64,000 bases of DNA from Pyrenophora tritici-repentis (GCF_003171515.1 NC_089399.1:2914001-2978000); one strand, 5' to 3'. Positions 32,831-42,908 are shown, counted from the stretch's first letter. The notes: generated by a model from the sequence alone, not told the origin. Translations and numbers: made by a program.

Positions 32831-33912
32831 ATGTCGAATATTTCAATCATCGATTTTGGCAAATTCATACACGGCAGTAACGAAGATAAACAGCGTGTTG
32901 CACACAAACTTGATGACGCCTTCCATAGAGTCGGCTTCGCATATCTGAAGAACCACGATGTACCAAGCAACATGGTGAGAGAGTGCTTCACCTGGTCTAA
33001 GAAATTCTTCGACCTCCCCCTTTCGACCAAGATGCTAGCACCACACCCACCGGGCGGACATCACCATCGAGGCTACTCTGCTCCCGGTGTCGAAAAAGTC
33101 ACCCAGCACGTCTTTGACGCCGATGAGCTATCCAAACTACGCGAGGTGAATAGCCTCATCTCATCCCTAACGATAGAACACACTAATAGATCTCTCCTAA
33201 AACTAAGATACCCGATTACAAAGAATCCTTCGAAAGCGGTAACCCCACAGACGCCACCCAACCCAACATCTGGCCCCCAGACCACGTCCTCCCGGGCTTC
33301 CATGCTTTCCTCCAAACTTACTTCGAAACCTGCACGTCCCTCCTACACACTCTCCTCGACGCCATCTCCTTGTCCCTCGCCCTCCCATCCCCCGGCCTCA
33401 GTCCCACACATGCACAATCTCTGTTCCAGTTGCGTCTCCTACACTACCCACCCACCCCCTTCTCAGCACTCCGCAACAACCAGCTCAGCAGAATAAATGC
33501 ACATTCCGACTTCGGCAGCCTCACACTATTATTCCAAGACAACGTCGGCGGCTTGGAAATCGAGGATTTGCAGCATCCGGGCGTGTTTCACGCAGTGGAA
33601 CCCATGGAAGAGTGTGTGCTGGTCAATGTGGGGGATTTGTTGGAGAGGTGGAGTAATGGGAGGTGGAGGAGTTGTGTGCATCGTGTTGAGTTGCCGGTGC
33701 GGTTCAAGGAAGAAGGGGATGATGGGGAGGGGCCAAAAGAGGAAGTGGTGGTGCCGCCAAGGTATTCGATACCCTTTTTTGCGATGCCGGATCCGGAGAC
33801 GGTGATTGAGGCGCTGCCGGGGTGTTGGGAGGAGGGTAGGCCGAAGTTTTTTGAGAGGGTTACAGCGGGGGAGTATGTGAGGATGCGTATGGAGGCGCTT
33901 TATGATGGGTGA
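32831..33912 (+). CDS. 2-oxoglutarate/Fe(II)-dependent dioxygenase (IPNS-like)
   Basis: CDS join(32831..33145,33208..33912), 339 aa. The 62-nt intron (GTGAAT to CTAAG, with an ACTAAT branch) joins SKLRE to IPDYKESFESGNPTD, the conserved DIOX_N to core transition. N-terminal DIOX_N domain: ISIIDFGKFIHG and AFHRVGFAYLKNHDVP. The double-stranded beta-helix core has the iron ligands HSD in INAHSDFGSLTLLF (His near 205, Asp near 207) and His near 262 in SCVHRV. The co-substrate-binding Arg-x-Ser is in PPRYSIPFF. All catalytic residues are present, so the enzyme looks active. Substrate unknown; no biosynthetic backbone gene is adjacent. Confidence 0.9.
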
Positions 33913-34469
33913 GTGATGGGGAAGAGGTGTTTGTGCGACTCTGTACTCTGTTCGCGGACGGAATGGGCACCAAATTCGAACATAAAATATACTTGTATGT
34001 GTACTAGAAACATAGGGTATAGGATGTCAATAATCTGTATAGGACACCTGCATGCTGAACTAACGCCTAACGTGTTAGCGTCATGCAGATGGGCGGCACA
34101 GATCCGATGGAAATAAACTTGGATGGCTAGGCCACAGGTCAGTTCCTTTTACTCTTCTTTATGCTGCACAAACGCTCGAAAAGCTTCAGTATATCTTAGT
34201 TCAGCTATAATATATCACAGTTTCAAGTCCACGTCCTTACGTGCCCCCCTAAGTCCTCTTTGTCGACATTCTCAGGGTTCCACGATTGTCCTGACAGGAA
34301 GGCGACAAGCAAAGTCATTCGCATATTTTGTTCTTATTTATCTGGTTCTTACAGTCGACATCAGACGTTATTATGTTCCGGACACGGAGACTTGTGTTCA
34401 TCAATACTTACAACTTCTGTTTCTGGATAAACCGCCTATGCCCCCTAAGGACCTTGCCAGGCAAGCACA
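33913..34469. other. Intergenic
   Basis: 557 bp. An ORF here runs into the next gene in another frame (DKPPMPPKDLARQAQWL just before the ATG at 34470). It might be a lost upstream exon but no splice pair was found. Confidence 0.35.
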
Positions 34470-35451
34470 ATGGCTATTATAAGCGAAATCAGTTACCTGC
34501 GCGACGCCCTAGTCAACGCTATCCGTTTCTACTACCACTTTCTCGTTTCCATGTACATGGACGAATCAATGATCGACGAGCCGCCTGAGAATGGCTGGGA
34601 AACCATACCCAACGGTTGGATAAATTTCGAAAAAACAGACGAAGTCATTGATCTACTTCGCCGCCTTCCCTACCTGAGCTATGAGGTCTAGGCTGCTCCA
34701 GACTGCCGGTTTCTGGGCTGGCATGAAGGAAACGAAAATGCAGATGGTCAAGGCCTCAAGAAAAACAGCGAACCTTACCCCGACGATACTGTGATACCAC
34801 CACACATTGTGGGTTTGACGTTCCTGGGAGAATATAACGCTCTATTTCTGCTTGACCCCTAACTTGGTGTGACTTACTGGCAGACTTGTCAACAATCAAT
34901 CAGATCGGCATGATTGATTCCTATCTAGGTTAAAGGCTGCCTAATGAAGTAATTCTTTAACCTATATAGGAATCAATCATGTCGATCGATTGATTGTTGA
35001 CAAGTCTGCTTACTGGCCTGAGTGTCCAGGCGTGGTCAAGCACACGGGCACCCTGCTTGAGGACGATCCTTTTGATTGGGAGGAAGACGGTTTGATTCCG
35101 GAGGTCCAAATGAAGTGGCGGGAGAACAGTGCGTTTTGGGCCATCAATGATGTTTTTGAGATGCTCAAGCTCCACTTCGAGACTCTAGAAGTTGTGCCTG
35201 CCGGCAGGCGTAAGGTCGAGGGCATGTATCCTTGGATCATGCGTTCAATGGAGGATCAGGCAATGCTGGCCGCAATCCAGAAGATCTACAAGTATCACGG
35301 GTGGCCTGATAAGACCCGCTTTCGCAAAGAGGATTGCATTGCCGATATTGAGGCTATGATCAGTGCTCAATTTCCTGACGCTGACATGGACTTCTACTGG
35401 ATATATTTGTCAGGGTCTATAAGGGTTGGAAGGATGAGGAGAGTGCCCTAA
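34470..35451 (+). pseudogene. Unknown gene family, copy A, split by MITE
   Basis: Starts MAIISEISYLRDALVNAIRF and is open to a TAG after YLSYEV at 34689-34691. The frame then continues (AAPDCRFLGWHEGNENADG, IVGLTFLGEYNALFLLDP) to a TAA, then LGVTYW, where a 128-bp MITE sits. Deleting the MITE and one 8-bp target copy keeps the same frame into PECPGVVKHTGTLLEDDP, which runs to TAA-type termination at 35449-35451. The distal half is paralogous to copy B (WPDKTRFRKEDC against WPDRARYSKEDC). Both premature stops could arise from C-to-T changes (CAG and CAA codons). Function unknown, no domain recognised. Confidence 0.65.
34881..35008. mobile_element. hAT-type foldback MITE with perfect 8-bp TSD
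   Basis: 128 bp, flanked by CTTACTGG at 34873-34880 and 35009-35016. Begins CAGACTTGTCAACAATCAAT. Left and right arms (about 55 bp each) are inverted complements with one gap and two mismatches, leaving a loop of under 20 bp. The 8-bp target duplication and CAG terminus are hallmarks of the hAT superfamily. Its end matches 16 of the 19 terminal bases of the hAT transposon at 36652-40012. Non-coding. Confidence 0.93.
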
Positions 35452-35597
35452 TTGTTCTACCTCAAGATTAATCGGTGAAGATTTTACTTTGATATAGCAG
35501 TGATTAGGTGGATTAATGCAGTATCAGGCATATCATATTCCTTTTGTGAAGACTACTATTTAGTTTCGTCAGCGAGATCAATGTTGAATCTGCAGCC

Positions 35598-36053
35598 ATG
35601 TGGCTTCGGCTCGGGCCTAGCCATCTAGCGAAGGAGAACGGCCCTACATTCTTACTCGATACTCAGTTTGGCGTGATTTATTGGTACAAGTGCCTGGATG
35701 AAGTGCGCTTCATGGATGACCAGGCTGAAGGTGACGGTTACGGCTGGGCGGATGATGGGCGGATCCCCGAAGATCAGGCTGAGTGGAAATACGAGAGTGG
35801 AGTCTGGCCTATTAAAGTCTTCTTCGAGATTCTCAAGCGCAATTTCGAGCAGCTTAACTTTGCGCCAATTGGCTCGCGAATAGTCAAGGCCATGTGGGGC
35901 TCAGGATCTAATCAAACACGGGAAATACTATTTGCAGTTCAGAAGATCTACCGAGATCATGCCTGGCCCGACAGGGCCAGATATAGCAAAGAAGACTGCC
36001 TTGAAGACATTAAGATTATGCTGAAAGCTCAGTTTCCGGATGTAGAGAGATAA
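35598..36053 (+). pseudogene. Unknown gene family, copy B, N-terminally shortened
   Basis: 151 codons to TAA at 36051-36053, starting MWLRLGPSHLAKENGPTFLL. It aligns with the distal part of copy A (TFLLDTQFGVIYW against LFLLDP-stop-LGVTYW; GWADDGRIPEDQAEW against DWEEDGLIPEVQMKW; both end near AQFPD). It lacks the first ~130 residues present in copy A, so it is probably a truncated duplicate, although this ORF itself is intact and could be expressed. No domain recognised. Confidence 0.5.
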
Positions 36054-36643
36054 GACCGTGTATGCGGAAATGCGGCGACGAGGTTCACTGCGACTCCGGA
36101 TGTCAGATAGAACTCGGCTTCTGTAGCCTCCCCTCCAAGAACTCGCTCCTGCGGAACGGTGAACAACAACAACGGCTACATATGTCCTGGTAGTGGGTTT
36201 GAAGATTGCTGCAAGTGGTCGCTGTCGCAAGTACACGGCGGATACTCGACTTACTTGATTCTTAGGTTCCGCGTATGGTTGGTGTGGCTCAACGGTTGAC
36301 CGCCGCGTTGATGGATGCCGGACGGCGTACGGCACATGTAACATTGTCGTGAATGCTTTGACGCCGAGATAGATGGCAACTCCTTCGCGCAATTTGTGGA
36401 GACTTGTGTGATACCCACATTATCGACGCTTGTCGCGACCAATGTCCTCACATCGTGGAGATTGTCTGTAAGGGAATGAAGAGTCTTGTTTCAAGGATAA
36501 ACACGCGTTCTTGGTAGTATCAGTATGACACTATGCCAATGAAACTCAGAGTGTCACTCTTTGTCCAAGTATCTCTAGAAGTATAAGACATAACGCGAGC
36601 TCATTAGATGTGTCTCCATCGAAGAACCTACAGAGAACGGGAA
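36054..36643. other. Intergenic
   Basis: 590 bp between copy B and the hAT target site. No supported gene. Confidence 0.4.
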
Positions 36644-36689
36644 TGCCTGCCCAGACTCCGCAACAATCAATCCAGATTGGTCAGATTGA

Positions 36690-36847
36690 CAGAGATGTCA
36701 ACAAGCAAGTCAAGCTGGCTTGATTCTTATCGATTGCAGATCACAGACCATTCTCTGGGACGTGCCACTGTGCACGAGCCTCTATATTGTCTGTGATCTG
36801 CAATCGATAAGAATCAAGCCAGCTTGACTTGCTTGTTGACATCTCTG
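36690..36847. mobile_element. Nested foldback MITE, 59-bp perfect arms
   Basis: 158 bp, flanked by the 8-bp target duplication CAGATTGA at 36682-36689 and 36848-36855. Arms 36690-36748 and 36789-36847 are perfect inverted complements by eye; the loop is 40 bp. Begins CAGAGATGTCAACAAGCAAG, related to the 34881 MITE end (16 of the first 19 bases). Perfect arms imply a recent insertion. Confidence 0.93.
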
Positions 36848-37329
36848 CAGATTGATTGATTTGATTGGTCATTTGGAGTTTTTACCAACTCAATCAACTC
36901 AATCTAAGCTTTTCAAAATAGCTAATCAAATCAACTTGCGAAGGTCAGATTGATTGATTTGATTAGTTAGATTGATTTATTATTAACGAGTTGTAAGGCG
37001 AGTAGTGTCGTATTAAGAGAAGGTTTTTGGTGTTGAAGATAGTTATCTTGGACCCCTATCTCGCTTAGCTTGTGATCCCTGTCGGCCGGGCAAGCCAGTC
37101 TCTATGCATTCACTTCTCACCAGCTAGCTCTCCTCTTATAGGACTAGCTCCTTCTGCTTAGGGGCTAGCCTCTTCTAGGCTTCACCCCGCACCTATATAG
37201 CTAGTCCTTCGCTGTTCTTAATACAACAACGATTTCGCTCACTCAGTTCCCTAATAATCCCTTACACACAACACTAGTTGCCTAGCTACCTATACAGACA
37301 TTTTTCTTTAGTGTTTAGTATCGCCCACG

Positions 37330-39843
37330 ATGGCCAAACGCTCTCGAGTTCCCACCAATACTGCTGCCGCCGCCGCCGCCGCCAAACGGGCGCGCCTATC
37401 AAGGCCCTCTGTCCTATCTCAGCGATCGCTGTCGCCTCAGGAAACCCTTGGCGCCGCCGTAAGCCAGGCCACAACGTTTGAGTCGCAATTTTTCGAGTCG
37501 CAAACAGAGGAGGAGGGTGCGGCTGAGGGCAGCCAGGCTGGTACAGCAGCAACAACAGAGGCTAGTGTTGATACAGAGCCTGATAATGGCGATAACTTTG
37601 ACGGCATTAACTGGGATCGCCTCCCTCGGTTCATGAAGCCTCTTACAACTGGGCGGCGCGTCAAGAGTTGGATCTTTCAACATGGATATCGCGTTGTTGA
37701 GCTCTACGATCAGAATCGAGTGTGGTTTGTATGCAAATACTGCCACATCCACAAGGTCATTGACACTGGCGGCAGTGGAGTTTTTGACGTATCAAAGGCC
37801 ACCTCCTCAGCTGCAGCTCATCTTGGCCTTCAGAAACGAGGCCATGGCTTTACAAAAGACGGCCTGAAGCCTCGAAGAACAGGGCAGCAACTCTCTCTAC
37901 GACAGACGCTGGAGACTGGTGTTGCAGTCTCTCAAGAGGCTGCCAACGCGATGGGCAACTTCAACATCCAGCAGTTTCGTGAAGTTGCAGTGTTCTGCCT
38001 TCTTGATAACAACTTGCCAATGGAGCTACTTGCAAGGCCGTCCTTTCGCGAGATGATTAGCCTTGCAAACCCAGAGGCAGAGGCAGCTTTGTGGGTAAGT
38101 CCTCGCAGTGTAGCTACCTACGCAATGCGCCTCTTCCAATATATGCAGCCACAGATTGTCTGCGCTCTGTCAGAAGCTGCAAGCAAGATCCACATAAGCT
38201 TTGATGGTTGGACGACAAAGGGTGGCAAGCGTGGATTCTTTGGAGTCGTTGCACACTTTGCTAACGCCTCTGGAGTGATACAAGATCTCCCCATCGCCCT
38301 CCCACATCTCGCAGGCTCTCATACTGGTGATGCTATCGCTGATACAATTAAAAAGACGCCCCAAGAATACAGTATTGGGAGTGATAAACTCGGCTACTTC
38401 GTCCTCGACAATGCTGCAAACAACGATACTGCAGTCTCCTCGCTCGCCCACGCGTACGACTTCAACGCTGCTCACCGACGCCTCCGCTGCGGCCCTCACA
38501 CGCTTAACCTTATTGGCCAGGCAATTATCTTTGGCAGCAATCAAGAGGCGTACAACAACAACAACGACGAGCAGCTCCAAACAGAGGAGGTGTACATGCA
38601 GGAGTGGCGTCAAGAAGGGCCCTTAGGTGTACTTATCGACGTTATCAACCATATAAAAACGCCTCAACAACACGAAATTTTCCGAAGCTTCCAAACCGCC
38701 GCCAACGCCGAGTTGCCAGCTAGAGAGCGCCTCCACGTACTTGAGCCTGTGAAGCCTGTTGTTACACGCTGGAACTCTTACTACGCTGCCTTCAAACGCG
38801 CAACTCAACTCCAGGCAGCATACAACTCTTACGCTGAGCACTACATTAACGCACTCTCCCTTGAAGATCGCCGCGCTTGTCAACGTGGCAATAAACTCCC
38901 TGAAGCACCTAGTTGGATGAGATCAACAGGACTTACAGCTGCTGATTGGGCGGTGATAACAGAGTATCAGGACTGCCTAGAGCCGCTTAAGCTTGCTACG
39001 GAGAAGCTTGAGGGTCGCGGAAAGGCAGGCAAATACGGCGCTATATATGAGACTATTCCTGTATTTGAATACGTACTTGGCGCGCTCGAAGCCCGTACGC
39101 GCTCGTACGAGCAAGTTGACTTCAACCCACCTGATGCGCCTGAAGATCACCTCTTTGTTAACCTCCGCGCCGCCTGGAGTAAGGCCAACGATTACTACAA
39201 CAAGCTCGATCGATCGCCAGCATACTACGCTGCTACCTGCCTCCATCCATACTACAAATACTACTGCGAGAACAGCTGGGTGGATAAGCCAGAATGGCTA
39301 ACATCAGCCAACGCTGGCTTCCTGCAGCTCTGGCAGTCGTATAAGCCTCAACGTACACGTCCTCTATCTCAAACAACTGCAAAACCAAGGCATAGAGGAA
39401 TAGATGATGTGATTGGCGCCCTCGTACGGCGCAACAAGGCTCAGGTAGAGGCTGCCCACGACGATGAGTACGAGCGCTGGAGAACTCAAGAGCCAGAGTG
39501 GACAAGCGAACAGTATCTTAGCGATGGCCACCCAGTCAAGTACTGGATTCAATTACGCTCAAAATACCCGTGTTTAAGCCAGTTTGCGATTGATATACTC
39601 ACGATACCAGCATCTAGTTGCGACTGCGAGAGGCTCTTTAGCGAGCTTGGCGATTTACTTGAGCCGCGCCGGCGAGCTCTTGGCAGCGAGTTACTTGCTG
39701 CCCTTCAGCTTGTACGTTCGTGGAGACGAGCTGGCTTTGACGGCTTGTACAACAACGGTGATGATGAAGATAAGTGGAGTGACGTCAAAGATGAGGAGAT
39801 TGTACAACAGTACGATATAGAAGGCTGGAGTACAACACCATAA
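37330..39843 (+). CDS. hAT family transposase
   Basis: 837 aa, intronless and uninterrupted. N-terminal Ala-rich and basic region (AKRARLSRPS), an acidic/Gln linker, then a BED-type zinc finger at about residues 133-172 (VWFVCKYCHIHK, with AAAHLGLQKRGH). The RNase H-like catalytic core contains ISFDGWTTKGGKRGFFGVVA with the first Asp and a long helical insertion domain. The C-terminal hAT dimerisation region at about 755-800 has TIPASSCDCERLFSELGDLL and RRRALGSELLAALQLV. It cuts and pastes the element, recognising the terminal and subterminal repeats. The intact frame and perfect target duplication suggest recent activity. Confidence 0.95.
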   Translation: MAKRSRVPTNTAAAAAAAKRARLSRPSVLSQRSLSPQETLGAAVSQATTFESQFFESQTEEEGAAEGSQAGTAATTEASVDTEPDNGDNFDGINWDRLPRFMKPLTTGRRVKSWIFQHGYRVVELYDQNRVWFVCKYCHIHKVIDTGGSGVFDVSKATSSAAAHLGLQKRGHGFTKDGLKPRRTGQQLSLRQTLETGVAVSQEAANAMGNFNIQQFREVAVFCLLDNNLPMELLARPSFREMISLANPEAEAALWVSPRSVATYAMRLFQYMQPQIVCALSEAASKIHISFDGWTTKGGKRGFFGVVAHFANASGVIQDLPIALPHLAGSHTGDAIADTIKKTPQEYSIGSDKLGYFVLDNAANNDTAVSSLAHAYDFNAAHRRLRCGPHTLNLIGQAIIFGSNQEAYNNNNDEQLQTEEVYMQEWRQEGPLGVLIDVINHIKTPQQHEIFRSFQTAANAELPARERLHVLEPVKPVVTRWNSYYAAFKRATQLQAAYNSYAEHYINALSLEDRRACQRGNKLPEAPSWMRSTGLTAADWAVITEYQDCLEPLKLATEKLEGRGKAGKYGAIYETIPVFEYVLGALEARTRSYEQVDFNPPDAPEDHLFVNLRAAWSKANDYYNKLDRSPAYYAATCLHPYYKYYCENSWVDKPEWLTSANAGFLQLWQSYKPQRTRPLSQTTAKPRHRGIDDVIGALVRRNKAQVEAAHDDEYERWRTQEPEWTSEQYLSDGHPVKYWIQLRSKYPCLSQFAIDILTIPASSCDCERLFSELGDLLEPRRRALGSELLAALQLVRSWRRAGFDGLYNNGDDEDKWSDVKDEEIVQQYDIEGWSTTP

Positions 39844-40048
39844 CCCCCTGTATACTACTTCTTAGCATCAATCAGCCAATCAACCAATCAATCGCAATCA
39901 ATCTGCTCAAAAACCCTAACAATCAATCCGCAATCAATCAGCAGCGTCGCCGCAAGCTAATCAAACCAATCGACAACCTTAAGATTGATTGATTTGATTG
40001 TTGCGGAGTCTGTGCCTGCCCTACCATCCATGGCACTCTACCGAGTCA

Positions 40049-41155
40049 TCAGACCCCACCATTCACATGGCGCCGACTCCGAGCCATAATAACCTCAAGC
40101 CTCGCCATCATCTTCGCCTCCGCAATCCATTCCTGATGATCACTCTCACTATACAAAAGCCCCATCCGCCTCCTCTCCAGCAGCGGATCGTGCCACAAAG
40201 CTTCAAACCCAGACTCGCCATCCACCTTCTCCTCTCGCCGCACGAAAGCCACAGCGGGCGGGTATGGGATGTCAGCACCTTCCCAAGTACTCCTTGCAAG
40301 CTCGAATATAACATGTTGTGCGTTGATGGTACTCTCGGGGTCATTCTCCACACGCTCAAAGGCAACGATGAAAGCGCGTAGGTTACGGGCTCGGAGTTCG
40401 ATATCGGAGATACCGAGGTCGGCGTAGAGATCAACGGAGATGGTGATAAAGGGGAGATGTAAGCTGAGTAATTCTTTTAAAGAATCGATGCAGTCGTCGA
40501 ACTTGTGGGCTGCCGGATTGTGATTTGCGGCTTCTGCGGAGAGGGTATCGATGAGTCCGATTGAGAGGTTGACGTTGTGAAGTTGCTTATGGGTTGCGAT
40601 TGACAGGCTTTCTTCCGTTGTAGTAGATGATTGGGGCAATGGGCTGTTGGATTTGAGACTGAATACACGTTCTTTGACTACTTCTTCCACGATTGGTTTG
40701 GTTTTGGCGACAGTCATGGATGTGAACTCTTGATGGACTTGCTTGCAGGTCAACATCAATGCATTGGCTTCTTCTAGCCTGACTAAGCTCGGCAGGAAAT
40801 AGTCGTAGATCTCGTTGCGAATCTCACCAGGTAAGGAGAGGAACGGGGGAGCTCGGCTTGTAGTGTCGTCATCGTCCTCGCTGTCTTCGTTGTCCTCGGG
40901 AATACGTTTAAGACCGCGTGTACAGGATGTGTATCCTACAGTAGTAAGGGCGGTGAAACCTGCTCCATTGCTTACTTCCTCCCGCAGCATCAGCGCGAGC
41001 TTCTCTTGCATGCGTGTCCGATGTTTCCGTGAAATAGCCTGAATGATTTTCTGAGATCTTGTCCTCAAGAGAGTATATTTTTGTACTGGAGACAAAGCAG
41101 AGGGAGAAATTTTTCGTTCGCGAATGGTCTGTTTGTTGTCTGCCAAAGAAGACAT
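40049..41155 (-). CDS. F-box/2EXR-like hypothetical protein
   Basis: The start MSSLADNKQTIRERKISPSA (368 aa) is chosen; an in-frame ATG 12 codons upstream (MWRRITCF) is possible, and the frame is open to 41245. The body has a basic N-terminus, an acidic spacer (EDNEDSEDDDD), and then PPFLSLPGEIRNEIYDYFLP with LMLTCKQVHQEF, a motif pair found in many fungal F-box-like/2EXR proteins. The rest is not recognised. Such proteins may bind Skp1, but that is inference. The hAT transposon ends 36 bp beyond its stop codon, so its 3' untranslated region has probably been altered. Confidence 0.7.
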   Translation of the reverse strand: MSSLADNKQTIRERKISPSALSPVQKYTLLRTRSQKIIQAISRKHRTRMQEKLALMLREEVSNGAGFTALTTVGYTSCTRGLKRIPEDNEDSEDDDDTTSRAPPFLSLPGEIRNEIYDYFLPSLVRLEEANALMLTCKQVHQEFTSMTVAKTKPIVEEVVKERVFSLKSNSPLPQSSTTTEESLSIATHKQLHNVNLSIGLIDTLSAEAANHNPAAHKFDDCIDSLKELLSLHLPFITISVDLYADLGISDIELRARNLRAFIVAFERVENDPESTINAQHVIFELARSTWEGADIPYPPAVAFVRREEKVDGESGFEALWHDPLLERRRMGLLYSESDHQEWIAEAKMMARLEVIMARSRRHVNGGV

Positions 41156-41960
41156 GGTGTGGTGAGAGAAGCAAGTGATCCTTCGCCACATTGTCGTGAC
41201 AATGTACGGCGAGTAGGGAAGCTTATGAATGAAATCAAGCGCCAAGTTTTTATAAGAAATCCTCTGGATTGCGGGGCTATAGGACGATGTTAACTCAACT
41301 GCTACATCCCAACGGGGCTGTTATGACGTTTGATAATCACACCTGCATGAGACGCGTGTGATTGTTCCGTAACGCCTCGAACGGCACCCCGCTCTGGTAA
41401 GAAAAAAAGCTGGTTCAGGGTTCAGAGAGGATCCTCATGAGGGCTCCCCGATGGTAGCATCATGCCATATGTTGGACAACTACCTAGGTACTGATGCTCA
41501 TGCGTCTATTCCAGCTAGATCCATGGATGTCTTGCATTAGGGCCGGAGTGAGTCTGAGTACCTAGGGGGAGCTCACTATTTGAACGCTGAGATCAGTCCT
41601 ATCTCAATCGTTTGGTGAAAGTAGGTTGAAATCAGTCCGGGCCGGCATAGACGTAGTCATCGTGTCGATGCTGAAGACGTTGGTGATCGTTCCGGAACGG
41701 TCGGAATGATCGGAATGGATTACCGGCTATCAAAGGCTTTCGGCACGCTTCCCGATGCTGCATGAAGATCCTAAGCTTGATCGCCACCTGACCAGATATT
41801 GAATAGCACTTAGTCAGTTTTCCTGAGATACAAGAAGTCTACTAGGGTTCACAGAACCGCTGTTCGACATTTGACTGTCCTTTTGCATCTTCCCCTCAAC
41901 CCCGCCCACATAAGCGGAACCTATCACCACATTCGACTCGAACAACCACAGAAGTTCCTG
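41156..41960. other. Divergent intergenic region
   Basis: 805 bp between the F-box-like gene and the DapA-type gene. GGAAT-containing short repeats near 41690-41720 (CGGAATGATCGGAATGG). No other gene supported. Confidence 0.4.
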
Positions 41961-42908
41961 ATGGCACCCCCACCAAGTGCAGGCGTGTGGTGCCCCGCAG
42001 TGACTTTCTACACACCTGAAAGCGACACCGCAACCCTCGACCTTGTTGCGCAGAAGCAGTACTTTACCTATCTCTCCAAGTCCGGTCTTATTGGTCTCGT
42101 CGTCCTCGGCTCCAATGCAGAAGCCTTTCTGCTCACCCGTGACGAAAAGAAAGCATTGATGAAATGTGCACGCGAAGCAGTCGGTCCCGACTATCCCCTC
42201 ATGGTGGGTATTTCCGGTTTCTCCGTTCCGCAAGTGATGGAGAACATCAGCGACGCAATTGAAGCAGGAGCAAACTATGGGCTGCTGCTACCAGCAGCTT
42301 ACTACGGACCAGCAACATCAAAGGATGTGATAATGGCCTTCTATAACGAAGTTGCCCAGAAGAGCTCACTGCCCATTGTCATCTACAACTTTCCCGGGAC
42401 TTGTAATGGAGTGGACCTCGACTCTGTAACCATTGCAGCCTTGGCAAAACGCAACCCGGGGAAGATTGTTGGAGTAAAGTTGACTTGCGGAAGTGTTGCA
42501 AAGATTACAAGACTCTGCGCCGAGTTGCCGAGCGATACGTTCTCTACGTTTGCTGGACAGGCAGATTGGATGGTGGCTGGCCTGGCTGTTGGGAGTGCTG
42601 GATGTGTGTCGGCATTCAGTAATGTATTTCCAAAAGTTTGCTCCAAAGTCTACGAGCTGTACACTAGCGGTAAGACACAGGAAGCGCTGGAATTGCATCG
42701 CAAGGCCGCGCTGGCGGAAAGCCCAATAAAGGCTGGCATTGCGCCAACAAAACATGCTGTCAGTCAGTACAGTGCAAAGGCAGCAGGTATAGAAGGCGCG
42801 GAAGCAAAGCTCAACCCAAGACGGCCGTATTCTCCGGTTGCTGAGGCACTGAAAGCGAGTGTGAAGGATACAATGGCAGAATTAGCAACCATAGAGAACA
42901 GCTTGTAG
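41961..42908 (+). CDS. Dihydrodipicolinate synthase/aldolase family lyase
   Basis: 315 aa from MAPPPSAGVWCPAVTFY. The frame is open 30 codons upstream, but this ATG fits the family N-terminus. DHDPS/N-acetylneuraminate lyase superfamily TIM barrel: LVVLGSNAEAFLLTRDEK is the substrate-carboxylate loop (usual GTTGE region), VIYNFPGTCNG carries the catalytic Tyr, and IVGVKLTCGS the Schiff-base Lys near 172. Filamentous fungi make lysine by the alpha-aminoadipate route, so a role in lysine synthesis is unlikely. Fungal relatives act as 2-keto-acid aldolases such as 4-hydroxy-2-oxoglutarate or L-threo-3-deoxy-hexulosonate aldolase. The substrate is not determinable here. Confidence 0.9.
   Translation: MAPPPSAGVWCPAVTFYTPESDTATLDLVAQKQYFTYLSKSGLIGLVVLGSNAEAFLLTRDEKKALMKCAREAVGPDYPLMVGISGFSVPQVMENISDAIEAGANYGLLLPAAYYGPATSKDVIMAFYNEVAQKSSLPIVIYNFPGTCNGVDLDSVTIAALAKRNPGKIVGVKLTCGSVAKITRLCAELPSDTFSTFAGQADWMVAGLAVGSAGCVSAFSNVFPKVCSKVYELYTSGKTQEALELHRKAALAESPIKAGIAPTKHAVSQYSAKAAGIEGAEAKLNPRRPYSPVAEALKASVKDTMAELATIENSL

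Larger units (their letters stand above)
36652..40012 (+). mobile_element. hAT transposon, complete, with 8-bp TSD
   Basis: 3361 bp. Perfect target duplication TGCCTGCC at 36644-36651 and 40013-40020. Terminal inverted repeats of 19 bp, CAGACTCCGCAACAATCAA at the left and its complement at the right. Both subterminal regions are dense in ATTGATT/AATCAAT motifs, likely transposase-binding sites. It carries an uninterrupted transposase gene, so it is potentially autonomous. A 158-bp foldback element is nested in the left subterminal region. The element lies 28 bp from the stop codon of the F-box-like gene on the right. Confidence 0.95.

Noticed and set aside
32831..33912. 2OG oxygenase as part of a penicillin-type or other biosynthetic cluster
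   Set aside because: No backbone synthase, transporter or tailoring gene lies next to it; neighbours are secreted-protein genes and decayed unknown genes.
36690..36847. Palindrome read as a transcription terminator or hairpin RNA gene
   Set aside because: The 8-bp target duplication and the related ends elsewhere identify it as a transposable foldback element.
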